Part shown: positions 49,689 through 63,466 of the stretch, one piece after another
Layout of the letters: each line of letters begins with the position of its first letter
Position numbering within the stretch: position 1 is the first letter of the stretch
Assembly (NCBI GenBank): GCA_029961685.1
Contig: JARWKL010000012.1
Coordinates: forward strand, 11,935,955 to 11,999,954
Direction of reading: 5' to 3'
Length of the DNA stretch: 64,000 nt
DNA from: Aristolochia californica
Taxonomy: Eukaryota; Streptophyta; Magnoliopsida; Piperales; Aristolochiaceae
Translations under genes and position numbers: made by a program
The notes under the pieces: generated by a model
The model's database searches: none
What the model was told of the DNA's origin: nothing
The model's input: only the letters and a program-made list of their open reading frames with translations

Positions 49689-51032
49689 GTACATCTAAAA
49701 TGGAGATGCACAATGCACAAATGTAGAGAGATATAATTCCAAAGAGTGTTTGTGATTTTTAAGGATAGTGAGCTCTTTTCAGTTTTTAGTTCTCAGGTTT
49801 TCCAATCGTCGGGAAGTGGGGGAGGCGGGGGATTTTTAATTGAGTGTTGACTCCCAATCCGTAAGTCATTTCTAACAATAATATAGCCCATTACAAATGA
49901 AAAATCACTTTACAATCATCTATGATTGTTAGGTCAACTTTTTGCAAACGGGCAAAATAATGGCTTGTTTGACTAGGGTAAATATCCCACCGCACGTTCA
50001 CTAGAGAATTTAATGAGCGTATGTTATTCTCTTTAAAAGCTTTGGATCCATAGGACATTTGCTTCTTTAACATGTTTCAAGCTTGCATATCCATTTTGAA
50101 AACACGTGTAGAAGAAATCGCTTTCTTGTAAAATTCCAAGCTATTAGGATTGAACTAGTGGAATTTCCAAAACTTGGATAACTGAAGTTGTGTTAATTTT
50201 TGGTGTGTGAATAAATTTTCTTTACTTACATTTGTTATTGTTTTAAATTTTTTCCATACATAAACTCAAAAATTTTCATTTTGCTGTGATCTATTTGTTT
50301 TTTTTTTGTTTAGGGGATGAAGAGAGAGAGAAAATTCAAAGTTTTGATTTAAGAAAAAAGTGTACATTTAAAAGTGAGACGCACAGTGCACAAATGTAGA
50401 GAGAGATAATTCCAAAGAGTGTCATTAATTTTTAGGGAATTTAAGCTCTTTTTAGTTTTTATATCTAAGGTTTTGTAATCGTCGGGAAAAGGGGGAGGCG
50501 GGGTGTTTTTAACTGAGTGTTGACTCCCAAACCGTAAGTCATTTCTTAAAAAAATATAGCCCGTTATGGATAATAAATCACTTTACAATCATATATGATT
50601 GTTAGGTAAGCTTTTTGTAAACGGGCAAAATAATGGCTAGTTTGATTCTGATAAATATCCCACCGCACGTTCATTGAGAATTTAATGAGCGTTTGTTATT
50701 CTCTTTAGAAGCTTTAGATCCATAGGTCATTTGCATCTTTAACATGTTTCAAACATGCATATCCATTTTTAAAACACGTGTAGAAGAAATCTCTTTCTTG
50801 TTAAATTCCATGCAATTAGGGTTGAACTAGTGGATTTTCCCAAACTTGGAAAAGAAAACTTTTGTGTTCATTTGTGGTGTGTGAATAAATTTTTTATACT
50901 TACAGATGTTATTTTTTTAACTTTTTTTCACACATAAACTTTAAAATTTTCATTTCGTTGCGATCTATTTGCCTTTTTTGGTTTACGGGATGAAGGGACA
51001 GCGAAAACTCAAAGTTTATATTTAAGAAAAGA
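49689..51032 (-). repeat. 1344-bp B-C dimer, copy 2
   Basis: B (anchor 50103) and C (anchor 50775), 1344 and 1347 bp after their partners in copy 1. T run of 10 at 50298-50307. Similarity to copy 1 fades after about 50890, where this copy has TTTTTATACTTACAGATG and TTTCGTTGCGATC, so the right limit is approximate. Confidence 0.85.
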
Positions 51033-54000
51033 GTGTACATCTAAAATGGAGATGCACAATGCACAAATGTAGGGAGAGATAATTCCAAAGAGTGTTTGTA
51101 ATTTTTAGGGTTTGTAAGATCTTTTTAGTTTTTATATCTCAGGATTTGCAATCGTCCAGAAAACGGGGAAGCGGGGTATTTTTAACTGACTGTTGACTCC
51201 CAATCCCTATGTCATTTCTTACAAAAATATAGCCCGTTGCTCATGATAAATGACATTACAATCATCTATGATTGTTAGGTCAGCTTTTTGCAAACGGGCA
51301 AAATAATGGCTTGTTTGACTCGGGTAAATATCACGCCGCACATTCACAAGAGAATTTAATGAGCGTATGTTATTCTCTATAAAAGTTTTGGATCCATAGG
51401 TCATTTTCATCTTTAACATGTTTCAAGCTTGCATATCCATTTTTAAAACACGTGTAGAAGAAATCTCTTTCTTGTAAAATTCCAAGCTATTAGGTTTGAA
51501 CTAATGGAATTTCCCAAACTTGGATAACAAAAGTTTTGTGTTAATTTTTGGTGTGTGAATAAATTTTCTTTCTTAACATTTGTTATTGTTTTAAATTTTT
51601 TCTATACATAAACTCAAAAATTTTCATTTTGTTGTTATCTATTTGCCTTTTTTTGTTTACGGGATGAAGGGAGCAAAAAAAAACTCAAAATTTTGATTTA
51701 AGAAAAAGTGTACATTTAAAATGGAGACGCACAGTGCACAAATGTAGAGAGTAAATTCCAAAGAGTGTCTGTAATTTTTAGGGAATTTAAGCTCTTTTTA
51801 ATTTTTATATCTCAGGTTCTGCAATCGTCGGGAAAGGGGGGGCATGGTGTTTTTAACGGAGTGTTGACTCCCAATCCGTAAGTCATTTCTTAAAAAAGTA
51901 TTGCCCATTACGGATGACAAATCACTTTACAATCATCTATGATCTTTTCGTAAGCTTTTTGTAAACGGGCAAAATAATGGCTAGTTTGATTCTTGTAAAT
52001 ATTCCACCGTACGTTCATTGAGAATTTAATGAGCGTTTGTTATTCTCTTTAACTGCTTTGGATCCATAGGTTATTTGCATCTTTAACATGTTTCAAGAAT
52101 GGATATCCATTTTTAAAACACATGTAGAAGAAATCTCATTCTTGTAAAATTCCATGCAATTAGGGTTGAACTAGTGGAATTTCCGAAACATGGAAAAGAA
52201 AACTTTTGTGTTCATTTGTGGTGTGTGAATAAATTTTCTATACACTCATTTGTTATTGTTTTAACTTTTTTTTTCACACATAAACTCTAAAATTTTCATT
52301 TCGTTGTGATCTATTTGCCTTTTTTGGTTTACGGGATGAAGGGAGAGCGAAAAGTCAAAGTTTTGAATTAAGAAAAAAGTGTACATCTAAAATGGAGATG
52401 CACAATGCACAAATATAAGGAGAGATAATTCCAAAGAGTGTTTGTAATTTTTAGGGTTTGTAAGATCTTTTTAGTTTTTATATCTCTGGTTTTGCAATAG
52501 TCCGAAAAACGTGGAAGTGGGGTATTTTTAACTAACTGTCGACTCCCAATCCCAATGTCATTTCTTACAAAAATATAGCCCGTTACTCATGATAAATGAC
52601 ATTACAATCATCTATGATTGTTAAGTCAACTTTTTACAAACGGGCAAAATAATGGCTTGTTTGACTCCAGTAAATATCCCGCCGCACGTTCACAAGAGAA
52701 TTTAATGAGCGTATGTTATTCTCTTTAAAAGTTATGGATCCATAGATCATTTCCATCTTTAACATGTTTCAAGCTTGCATATCCATTTTTAAAACACGTG
52801 TAGAAGAAATCTCTTTCCTGTAAAATTCCAAGCTATTAGGTTTGAACTAATGGAATTTCCCAAACTTGGATAACAAAAGTTTTGTGTAAATTTTTGGTGT
52901 GTGAATAAATTTTCTTTAGTAACATTTGTTATTGTTTTAAATTTTTTCCATACATAAACTCAAAAATTTTCATTTTGCTGTGATCTTTTTGCCTTTTTTT
53001 GTTTACGGGAAGAAGGGAGCGAAAAAAACTCAAAGTTTTGATTTAAGAAAAAGTGTATATTTAAAATGGAGACGCACAGTACTCAAATGTAGACAGAGAT
53101 AATTCCAAAGAGTGTCTGTAATTTTTACGGAATTTAAGCTCTTTTTAATTTTTATTTCTCAGGTTTTGCAATAGTCAGGAAAGGGGGGGCATGGTGTTTT
53201 TAACGGAGTGTTGAACTCCCAATCCGTAAGTCATTTCTTAAAAAAATATATCCCATTACGGATGATAAATCACTTTACAAATCATCTATGATTGTTTCGT
53301 AAGCTTTTTGTAAACGGGCAATATAATGGCTAGGTTGATTCTTGTAAATATCCCACCGCATGTTCATTGAGAATTTAATGAGCGTTTGTTATTCTCTTTA
53401 AAAGCTTTGGATCCATAGGTCATTTGCATCTTTAACATGTTTCAAGCATGCATATCCATTTTTAAAAACATGTAGAACAAATCTCATTCTTGTAAAATTC
53501 CATGCAATTAGGGTTGAACTAGTGGAATTTCCCAAACTTGGAAAAGAAAACTTTTGTGTTCATTTGTGGTGTGTGAATAAATTTTCTATACGCTCATTTG
53601 TTATTGTTTTAACTTTTTTTCACACAAACTCTAAAATTTTCATTTCGTTGTGATCTATTTGCCTTTTTTGGTTCACGGGACGAAGGGAGAGCGAAAAGTC
53701 AAAGTTTTGATTTAAGAAAAAAGTGTACATCTAAAATGGTGATGCACAATGCACAAATGTAGGGTGAGATAATTCCAAAGAGTGTTTGTAATTTTTAGGG
53801 TTTGTAAGATCTTTTTAGTTTTTATATCTCAGGTTTTGCAATCGTCCGGAAAACGTCGAAGCGGGGTATTTTTATTGACTGTTGACTCCCAATCCCTATG
53901 TCATTTCTTATTAAAATATAGCCCGTTACTCATGATAAATGACATTACAATCATCTACGATTGTTAGGTCAGATTTTCGCAAACGGGCAAAATATTGGCT

Positions 54001-57000
54001 TATTTGACTCGGGTAAATATCGTGCCGCACGTTCACTTCAGAATTTAATGAGTGTTTGTTATTCTCATTAAAAGCTTTGGATCCATAGGTCATTTGCATC
54101 TTTAATATGTTTCAAGCATGCATATCCATTTTTAAAACACGTGTAGAAGAATTATCTTTCTTGTAAAATTTCAAGCTATTAGGGTTGAACTAGTGGAATT
54201 TCCCAAACTTGGATACCAAAAATTTTGTGTTCAATTGTGGTGTGTGAATAAATTTTTATTACTTACATTTGTTAATGTTTTAATTTTTTTCCATACATAA
54301 ACTCTAAAATTTACATTTTCTTGTGATCTATTTACCTTTTTTTGTTTACGACATGAAGGGAGAACGGAAAATCAATGTTTTGGTTTGATAAAAAAGTGTA
54401 AATCTAAAATGGAGATGCACAATGCGTAAATGTAGAGAGATATAATTCCAAAGAGTGTCTGTGATTTTTAAGGATCGTGAGCTCTTTTCAGTTTTTAGTT
54501 CTCAGGCTTTGCAATCGTCGGGAAAAGGGGGAGGCGGGGGATTTTTAATCGAGTGTTGACTCCCAATCCGTAAGTCATTTCTTACAATAATATAGCCTGT
54601 TACGAATGAAAAATCACTTTACGATTCTATGATTGTTAGGTCAGCTTTTTGCAAACGGGCAAAATAATGGCTTGTTTGACTCGGGTAAATATCCCACCGC
54701 ACGTTCACTAGAGAATTTAATGAGCGTATGTTATTCTCTTTAAAAGCTTTGGATCCATTGGTCATTTGCATCTTTAACATGTTTCAAGCTTGCATATCCA
54801 TTTTTAAAACACGTGTAGAAGAAATCTCTTTTTGGTAAAATTCCAAGCTATTAAGTTTGAACTAGTGGAATTTCCAAAACTTGGATAACAAAAGTTTTGT
54901 GTCAATTTTTGGTGTGTGAATAAATTTTCTTTACTTACATTTGTTATTGTTTTAAATTTTTTCCATACATAAACTCAAAAATTTTGATTTTGTTGTGATC
55001 TATTTGCCTTTTTTTGTTTACGGGCTGAAGGGAGAGAAAAAAACTCAATGTTTTCATTTAAGAAAAAGTGCTCATTTAAAATGGAGACGCACAGTGCACA
55101 AATGTAGACAGAGATAATTCCAAAGAGTGTCTGTAATTTTTAGGGAATTTAAGCTCTTTTTAATTTTTATATCTCAGGTTTTGCAATCGTCGGGAAAGGA
55201 GGGGCGTGGTGTTTTTAACGGAGTGTTGAATCCCAATCCGTAAGTCATTTCTTACAAAAATATAGTCCGTTACGGATATAAATCACTTTACAATCATCTA
55301 TGATTGTTAGGTAAACTTTTTGTAAATGGGCAAAATAATCACTAGTTTGATTCTGGTAAATATCCCACCGCACGTTCATTGAGAATTTAATGAGCGTTTG
55401 TTATTCTCTTTAAAAGCTTTGGATCCATAGGTCATTTGCATCTTGAACAAGTTTCAAGCATGCATATCCATTTTTAAAACACGTGTAAGAGAAATCTCAT
55501 TCTTGTAAAATTCCATGCAATTAGGGTTGAACTAGTGGAATTTCCCAAATTTGGAAAAGAAAACTTTTGTGTTAGTTTGTGGTGTGTGAATAAATTTTCA
55601 ATACACTCATTTGTTATTTTTTAAACTTTTTTTCACACATAAACTCTAAAAGTTTCATTTCGTTGTGATCTATTTGCCTTTTTTGGTTAACGGGATAAAG
55701 GGAGAGTGAAAAGTCAAAGTTTTGATTTAAGAAAAAAGTGTACATCTAAAATGGAGATGCACAATGCACAAATGTAGGGAGAGATAATTCCAAAGAGTGT
55801 TTGTAATTTTTAGGGTTTGTAAGATCTTTTTAGTTTTTATATCTCAGGTTTTGCAATCGTCCGGAAAACGTGGAAGCGAGGTATTTTTAACTGACTGTTG
55901 ACTCCCAATCCCTATGTCATTTCTTACGAAAATATAGCCCGTTACTCATGATAAATGACATTACAATCATCTATGATTGTTAGGTCAACTTTTTGCAAAC
56001 GGGCAAAATAATGGCTTGTTTGACTCGGGTAAATATCCCGCCGCACGTTCACTTCAAAATTTAATGAGTATTTGTTATTATCATTAAAAGCTTTGGATCC
56101 ATAGGTCATTTGCATCTTTAACATGTTTCAAGCATGCATATCCATTTTTAAAACAGGCGTAAAAGAATTCTCTTTCTTGTAAAATTTCAAGCTATTAGGG
56201 TTGAACTAGTGGAATTTCCCAAACTTGGAGAACAAAAATTTTGTGTTCAATTGTGCTGTGTGAATAAATTTTCATTACTTACATTTTTTAATGTTTTAAT
56301 TTTTTTCCATACATAAACTCTAAAATTTACATTTTCTTGTGATCTATTTACCTTTTTGTGTTTACGGCATGAAGGGAGAACGAAAAATTAAAGTTTTGAT
56401 TTAATAAAAAAGTGCACATCTAAAATGGAGATGCACAATGCACAAATGTAGAGAGATATAATTCCAAAGAGTGTCTGTGATTTTTAAAGATCGTGAGCTC
56501 TTTTCAGTTTTTAGTTCTCAGGTTTTGCAATCGTCGGGAAAAGGGGGAGGCGGGGGATTTTTATTTGAGTGTTGACTTCCAATCCGTAAGTCATTTCTTA
56601 CAATAATATAGCCCATTACGAATGAAAAATTACTTTACAATCATCTATGATTGTTAGGTCAGCTTTTTGCAAACGGGCAAAATAATGGCTTGTTTGATTC
56701 GGGTAAATATCCCACCGTACGTTCACTAGAGAATTTAATGAGCGTATGTTATTCTCTTTAAAAGTTTTGGATCCATAGGTGATTTGCATCTTTAACATGT
56801 TTCAAGCTTGCATATCCGTTTTTAAAACACGTGTAGAAGAGATCTCTTTCTTGTAAAATTCCAAGCTATTAGGTTTGAACTAATGGAATTTCCCAAACTT
56901 GGATAACAAAAGTTTTGTGTTAATTTTTGGCGTGTGAATAAATTTTCTTTACTTACATTTGTTATTGTTTTAAATTTTTTCCATACATTAACTCAAAAAG

Positions 57001-57502
57001 TTTCATTTTGCTGTAATCTATTTGCCTTTTTTAATTTACGGGATGGAGGGAGAGAAAAATACTCAAATTTTTGACTGAAGAAAAAGTGTACATTTAAAAT
57101 GGAGACGCACAGTGCACAAATGTAGACATAGATAATTCCAAAGAGTGTCTGTAATTTTTAGGGAATGTCAGCTCTTTTTAATTTTATATCTCAGGTTTTG
57201 CAATCGACGGGAAAGGGGGGCGTGGTGTTTTTAACGGAGTGTTAACACCCAATCTGTAAGTCATTTCTTACAAAAATGTAGCCCGTTACGGATGATAAAT
57301 CACTTTACAATCATCTATGATTGCTAGATAAGCTTTTTGTAAATGGGCAAAATAATGGCAAGTTTGATTCTCGTAAATATCCCACCGCACGTTCATTGAG
57401 AATTTAATGAGCGTTTGTTATTCTCTTCAAAAGCTTTGGATCCATAGGTCATTTGCATCTTTCACAAGTTTCAAGCATGCATATCCATTTCTAAAACACG
57501 TG

Positions 57503-59521
57503 TAGAAGAAATCTCATTCTTGTAAAATTCCATGCAATTAGGGTTGAACTAGTGGAATTTCCCATACTTGGAAAAGAAAACTTTTGTGTTCATTTGTGGT
57601 GTGTGAATAAATTTTCTATACACTCATTTCTTGTTGTTTTAAATTTTTTTCACACATAAACTCTAAAATTTTCATTTCGTTGTGATCTATTTACCTTTTT
57701 TGGTTTACAGGATGAAGGGAGAGCGAAAAGTCAAAGTTTTGATTTAAGAAAAAAGTGTACATCTAAAACGGAGATGCACAATGCACAAATGTAGGGAGAG
57801 ATAATTCCAAAGAGTGCTTGTAATTTTAAGGGTTTGTAAGATCTTTTTAGTTTTTATATCTCAGGTTTTGCAATCGTCCAGACAACGGGGAAGCGGGGTA
57901 TTTTTAACTGACTGTTGACTCCAAATCCCTATGTCATTTCTAACAAAAATATAGCCCGTTACTCATGATAAATGACATGACAATCATCTACGATTGTTGG
58001 GTCAGCTTTTTGCAAACGGGCAAAATAATGGCTTATTTGACTCGGGTAAATATCCCGCCGCACGTTCACTTCAGAATTTAATGAGTGCTTGTTATTCTCA
58101 TTAAAAGCTTTGGATCCATAGGTGATTTGTATCTTTAACATGTTTCAAGCATGCACATCCATTTTTAAAACACGTGTAGAAGAATTCTCTTTCTTGTAAA
58201 ATTTTAAGCTATTAGGGTTGAACTAGTGGAATTTCCAAAACTTGGATAACAAAAATTTTGTGTTCAATTGTAGTGTGTGAATAAATTTTCATTACATACA
58301 TTTGTTAATGTTTTAATTTTTTTCTATACATAAACTCTAAAATTTACATTTTCTTGTGATCTATTTACCTTTTTTTGTTTACGACATGAAGGGAGAACGG
58401 AAAATCAAAGTTTTGGTTTGATAAAAAAGTGTAAATCTGAAATGGAGATGCACAATGCATAAATGTAGAGAGATATAATTCCAAAGAGTGTATGTGATTT
58501 TTAAGGATCGTGAGCTTTTTTCTGTTTTTAGTTCTCAGGTTTTGCAATCGTCGGGAAAAAGGGGAGGTGGGGGATTTTTAATCGAGTGTTGCCTCCCAAT
58601 CCGTATGTCATTTCTTACAATAATATAGCCCGTTACGAATAAAAAATCACTTTACAATCATCTATGATTTTTAGGTCAGCTTTTTGCAAACGGGCAAAAT
58701 AATGGCTTGTTTGACTCGGGTAAATATCCCACCGCACGTTCACTAGAGAATTTAATGAGCGTATGTTATTCTCTTTAAAAGTTTTGGATCCATAGTTCAT
58801 TTGCATCTTTAACATGTTTCAAGCTTGCATATCCATTTTTAAAACACGTGTAGAAGAAATCTCTTTCTTGTAAAATTCCAAGTTATTAGGTTTGAACTAA
58901 TGGAATTTCCCACACTTGGATAACAAAAGTTTTGTGTTAATTTTTGGTGTGTGAAAAAATTTTCTTTACTTACATTTGTTATTGTTTTAAATTTTTTCCA
59001 TACATAAACTCAAAAATTTTCATTTTGCAGTGATCTATTTGCCTTTTTTTGTTTACGGGATGATGGGAGAGAAAAAAACTCAAAGTTTTGATTTAAGAAA
59101 AATTGTACATTTAAAAAGGAGACGCACATTGCTCAAATGTAGAGAGAGATAATTCCAAAGAGTGTCTGTAATTTTTAGGGAATTTAAGCTCTTTTTAATT
59201 TTTATATCTCAGTTTTTGCAATCGTCGGGAAAGGGGGGGCGTGGTGTTTTTAACGGAGTGTTGACTCCCAATCCGTAAGTCATTTCTCACAAAAATGGTG
59301 CCCGTTACGGATGATAAATCACTTTACAATCATCTATGATTGTTAGGTAAGCTTTTTGTAAACGGGCAAAATAATGGCTAGTTTGATTCTGGTAAATATC
59401 CCACCGCACGTTCATTGAGAATTTAATGAGCGTTTGTTATTCTCTATAAAAGCTTTGGATCCATAGGTCATTTGCATCTTTAACATGTTTCAAGCATGCA
59501 TATCCATTTTTAAAACACGTG
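57503..59521 (-). repeat. Representative 2019-bp A-B-C higher-order unit
   Basis: Taken from anchor to anchor: A 57503-58176, B 58177-58850, C 58851-59521. A shows CTCATGATAAATGACATGAC and CACTTCAGAATTTAATGAG. B shows ACGAATAAAAAATCAC and CACTAGAGAATTTAATGAG. C shows ACGGATGATAAATCAC and CATTGAGAATTTAATGAG. Each unit keeps the C/G-run tract, the dyad and the palindrome cluster. Confidence 0.9.
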
Positions 59522-62289
59522 TAGAAGAAATCTCATTCTTGTAAAATTCCATGCAATTAGGGTTGAACTAGTTGAATTTCCCAAACTTGGAAAAGAAAAC
59601 TGTTGTGTTCATTTGTGGTGTGTGAATAAATTTTATATACAATCATTTGTTATTGTTTTAACTTTTTTTCACACATAAACTCTAAAATTTTCATTTCGTT
59701 GTGATCTATTTGCCTCTTTTGGTTTACGGGATGAAGGGAGAGCGAAAAGTCAAAGTTTTGATTTAAGAAAAAAGTGTACATCTAAAACTGAGATGCACAA
59801 TGCACAAATGTAGGGAGAGATAATTCCAAAGACTGTTTGTAATTTTTAGGGTTTGTAAGATCTTTTTAGTTTTTATATCGTAGGTTTTGCAATCGTCCGG
59901 AAAACGGGGAAGCTGGGTATTTTTAACTGACTGTTGACTCCCAATCCGTATGTCATTTATTATAAAATATAGCCCGTTACTCATGATAAATCACATTACA
60001 ATCATCTATGATTGTTAGGTCAACTTTTTGCAAACGGGCAAAATAATGGCTTGTTTGACTCAGGTAAATATCCCGCCGCACGTTCACACTAGAATTTAAT
60101 GAGTGTTTGTTATTCTCATTAAAAGATTTGGATAAATAGGTCATTTGAATCTTTAACATGTTTCAAGCATGCATATCCATTTTTAAAACACGTGTAAAAG
60201 AATTCTCTTTCTTGTAAAATTTCAAGCTATTAGGGTTGAACTAGTGGAATTTCCCAAACTTGTATAACAAATATTTTGTGTTCAATTGTGGTGTGTGAAT
60301 AAATTTTCATTACTTACATTTGTTAATGTATTAATATTTTTTCATAGATAAACTCTAAAATTTACATTTTGTTGTGATCTATTTACCTTTTTTTGTTTAC
60401 GGCATGAAGGGAGAACGAAAAATCAAAGTTTTGATTTAATAAAAAAGTGTACATCTAAAATAGAGATGCACAATGCACAAATGTAGAGAGATATAATTCC
60501 AAAGAGTGTCTGTGATTTTTAAGGATCGTGAGCTCTTTTCAGTTTTTAGTTCTCAGGTTTTGCAATCGTCGGGAAAATGGGGAGGCGGGGGATTTTTAAT
60601 TGAGTGTTGACTCCCAATCCGTAAGTCATTTCTTACAATAATATAGCCCATTACGAATGAAAAATCACTTTACAATCATCTATGATTGTTACGTCATCTT
60701 TTTGCAAACGGGCAAAATAATGGCTTGTTTGACTCGGGTAAATATCCCACCGCACGTTGACTAGAGAATTTAGTGAGCGTATGTGATTCTCTTTAAAAGA
60801 TTTGGATCCATAGGTCATTTGCATATTTAACATGTTTCAAGCTTGGATATCCATTTTTAAAACACGTGTAGAAGAAATCTCTTTCTTGAAGAATTCCAAG
60901 CTATTAGGGTTGAACTAGTGGAATTTCCCAAACTTGGATAACAAAAGTTTTGTGTTAATTTTTGGTGTGTTAATAAATTTTCTTTTCATACATTTGTTAT
61001 TGTTTTAAATTTTTTCCACACATAAACTCAAAAATTTTATTTTTGCTTTGATCTATTTGCCTTTTTTTGTTTACGGGATGAAGGGAGAGAGAAAACTCAA
61101 AGTTTTGATTTAAGAAAGAAGTGAACATTTAAAATGGAGACGCACAGTGCACAAATGTAGAGAGAGATAATTCCAAAGAGTGTCACCAATTTTTAGGGAA
61201 TATAAGTTCTTTTTAGTTTTTATATCTCAGGTTTTGCGATCGTCGGGAAAAGGGGGAGGCGGGGTGTTTTTAACTGAGTGTTGACTCCCAATCCTTAAGT
61301 CATTTCTTAAAAAAATATAGCCCGTTACGAATGATAAATCACTTTACAATCATCTATGATTATTAGGTAAGATTTTTGTAAACGGGCAAAATAACGGCTA
61401 GTTTGATTATGGTAAATCTCCCACCGCACGTTCATTGAGAATTTAATGAGTGTTTGTTATTCTCTTTAAAAGCTTTGGATCCATAGGTCATTTCCATCTT
61501 TAACATGTTTCAAGCATGCATAACCATTTTTAAAACACGTGTAGAAGAAATCTCTTTCTTGTAAAATTCCATGCAATTAGGGTTGAACTAGTGGAATTTC
61601 CCTAACTTGGAAAACAAAACTTTTGTGTTCATTTGTGGTGTGTGAATAAATTTTCTATACTTACATTTGTTATTATTTTAATTTTTTTTTTTACACATAA
61701 ACTCTAAAATTTTCATTTTGTTGTGATCTATTTGCCTTTTTTGGTTTACGGGATGAAGGGAGAGTGAAAACTCAAAGTTTTGATTTAAGAAAAAAGTGTA
61801 CATCTAAAATGGAGATGCACAATGCACAAATGTAGGGAGAGATAATTCCAAAGAGTGTTTGTAATTTTTAGGGTTTGTAAGATCTTTTTAGTTTTTATAT
61901 CTTAGGTGTTGCAAGCGTCAGGAAAACGGGGAGGCGTGGTATTTTTAACTGACTATTGACTCCCAATCCGTATGTCATTTCTTTAAATAATATAGCCCGT
62001 TACTCATGATAAATCACAGTACAATCATCTATGATTGTTAGGTCAGCTTTTTGCAAACGGGCAAAATAATGGCTTGTTTGACTCGGCTAAATATCCCGCC
62101 GCACGTTCACTTCAGAATTTAATGAGTGTTTGTTATTCTCATTAAAAGCTTTGGATCCATAGGTCATTTGCATCTTTAACATGTTTCAAGCATGCAAATC
62201 CATTTTTAAAACACGTGTAAAAGAATTCTCTTTCTTGTAAAATTTCAAGCTATTAGGGTTGAACTAGTGGAATTTCCCAAACTTGGATA

Positions 62290-62300
62290 AAAAAAATTTT
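62290..62300 (-). other. ~33-bp deletion join (AAATTTT microhomology)
   Basis: ACTTGGATAA is followed by an A run and TTTTCATTACATTC, missing the GTGTTCAATTGTGGTGTGTG segment. AAATTTT flanks the lost part on both sides in normal units. Anchor spacing is 641 bp. Confidence 0.88.
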
Positions 62301-63460
62301 CATTACATTCATTTGTTAATGTTTTAATTTTTTTCCATTCAAAAACTCTAAAATTTACATTTTGTTGTGATCGATTTACCTTTTTATGTTTACGACATGA
62401 AGGGAGAACGAAAACTCAAAGTTTTGATTTAATAAAAAAGTGTACATCTAAAAGGGAGATGCACAATGCACAAATGTAGAGAGATATAATTCCAAAGAGT
62501 GTCTGTGATTTTTAAGGATCGTGAGCTCTTTTCAGTTTTTAGTTCTCAGGTTTTGCAAACGTCGGGAGAAGGGGGAGGCGGCGGATTTTTAATTGAGTGT
62601 TGACTGCCAATCCGTAAGTCATTTCTTACAATAATATAGCTCGTTACGAATGAAAAAGCACTTTACAATCATCTATGATTGTTAGGTCAGCTTTTTGCAA
62701 ACGGGCAAAATAATGGCTTGTTTGACTCGGGTAAATATCCCCAATTTTCACTAGAGAATTTAATGAGCGTATGTTATTCTCTTTAATAGCTTTGGATCCA
62801 TAGGTCATTTGAACCTATATCATGTTTCAAGCTTGCATATCCATTTTTAAAACACGTGTAGAAGAAATCTCTTTCTTGTAAAATTCCAAGCTATTAGGGT
62901 TGAACTAGTGGAATTTCCCAAACTTAAATAAAAAAAGTTTTATGTTAATTTTTTGTGTGTGGATAAATTTTCTTTACTTACATTTGTTATTGTTATAAAT
63001 TTTTTCCATACATAAACTAAAAAATTTTCATTTTGCTGTGATCTATTTGCCTTTTTTTGTTTACGGGATGAAAGGAGAGAGAAAACTCAAAGTTTTGATT
63101 TAGGAAAAAGTGTTCATTTAAAATGGAGACGCATAGTGCACAAATGTAGAGAGAGATAATTCCAAAGAGTGTCTGTAATATTTAGGGAATTTAAGCACTT
63201 TTTAGTTTTTATATCTCTGGTTTTGCTATCGTCGGGAAAATGGGGAGGTAGGGGTGTTTTTAACTGAGTGTTGACTCCCAATCCGTAAGTCATTTCTTAA
63301 AAAAATATAGCCCGTTACGGATGATATATCAGTTTAAAATCATCTATGATTGTTAGGTAAGCTTTTTGTAAATGGGGAAAATAATGGCTAGTTTGATTCT
63401 GGTAAATATCCCACCGCATGTTCATTGAGAATTTAATGAGCGTTTGTTATTCTATTTAAA

Positions 63461-63466
63461 AGCAAA
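63461..63466 (-). other. ~130-bp deletion join removing an anchor
   Basis: TATTTAAAAGC joins AAACTTGGAAAAG directly, removing TTTGGATCC through the anchor and the AACCCTAA-type word. At most one base of microhomology is visible. The unit therefore has no CACGTG and no GGATCC. Confidence 0.9.

Larger units (their letters stand above)
45397..53474 (-). repeat. Right-arm block 4: hybrids and B-C dimers
   Basis: Twelve units, window order B, C, A, B/A hybrid, B, C, B, C, A/B hybrid, C, A/B hybrid, C. The two A/B hybrids (anchors 51449 and 52795) each combine TTACTCATGATAAATGAC with CACAAGAGAATTTAATGAGC, so they derive from one hybrid ancestor that was later copied with its C neighbour. Confidence 0.84.
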
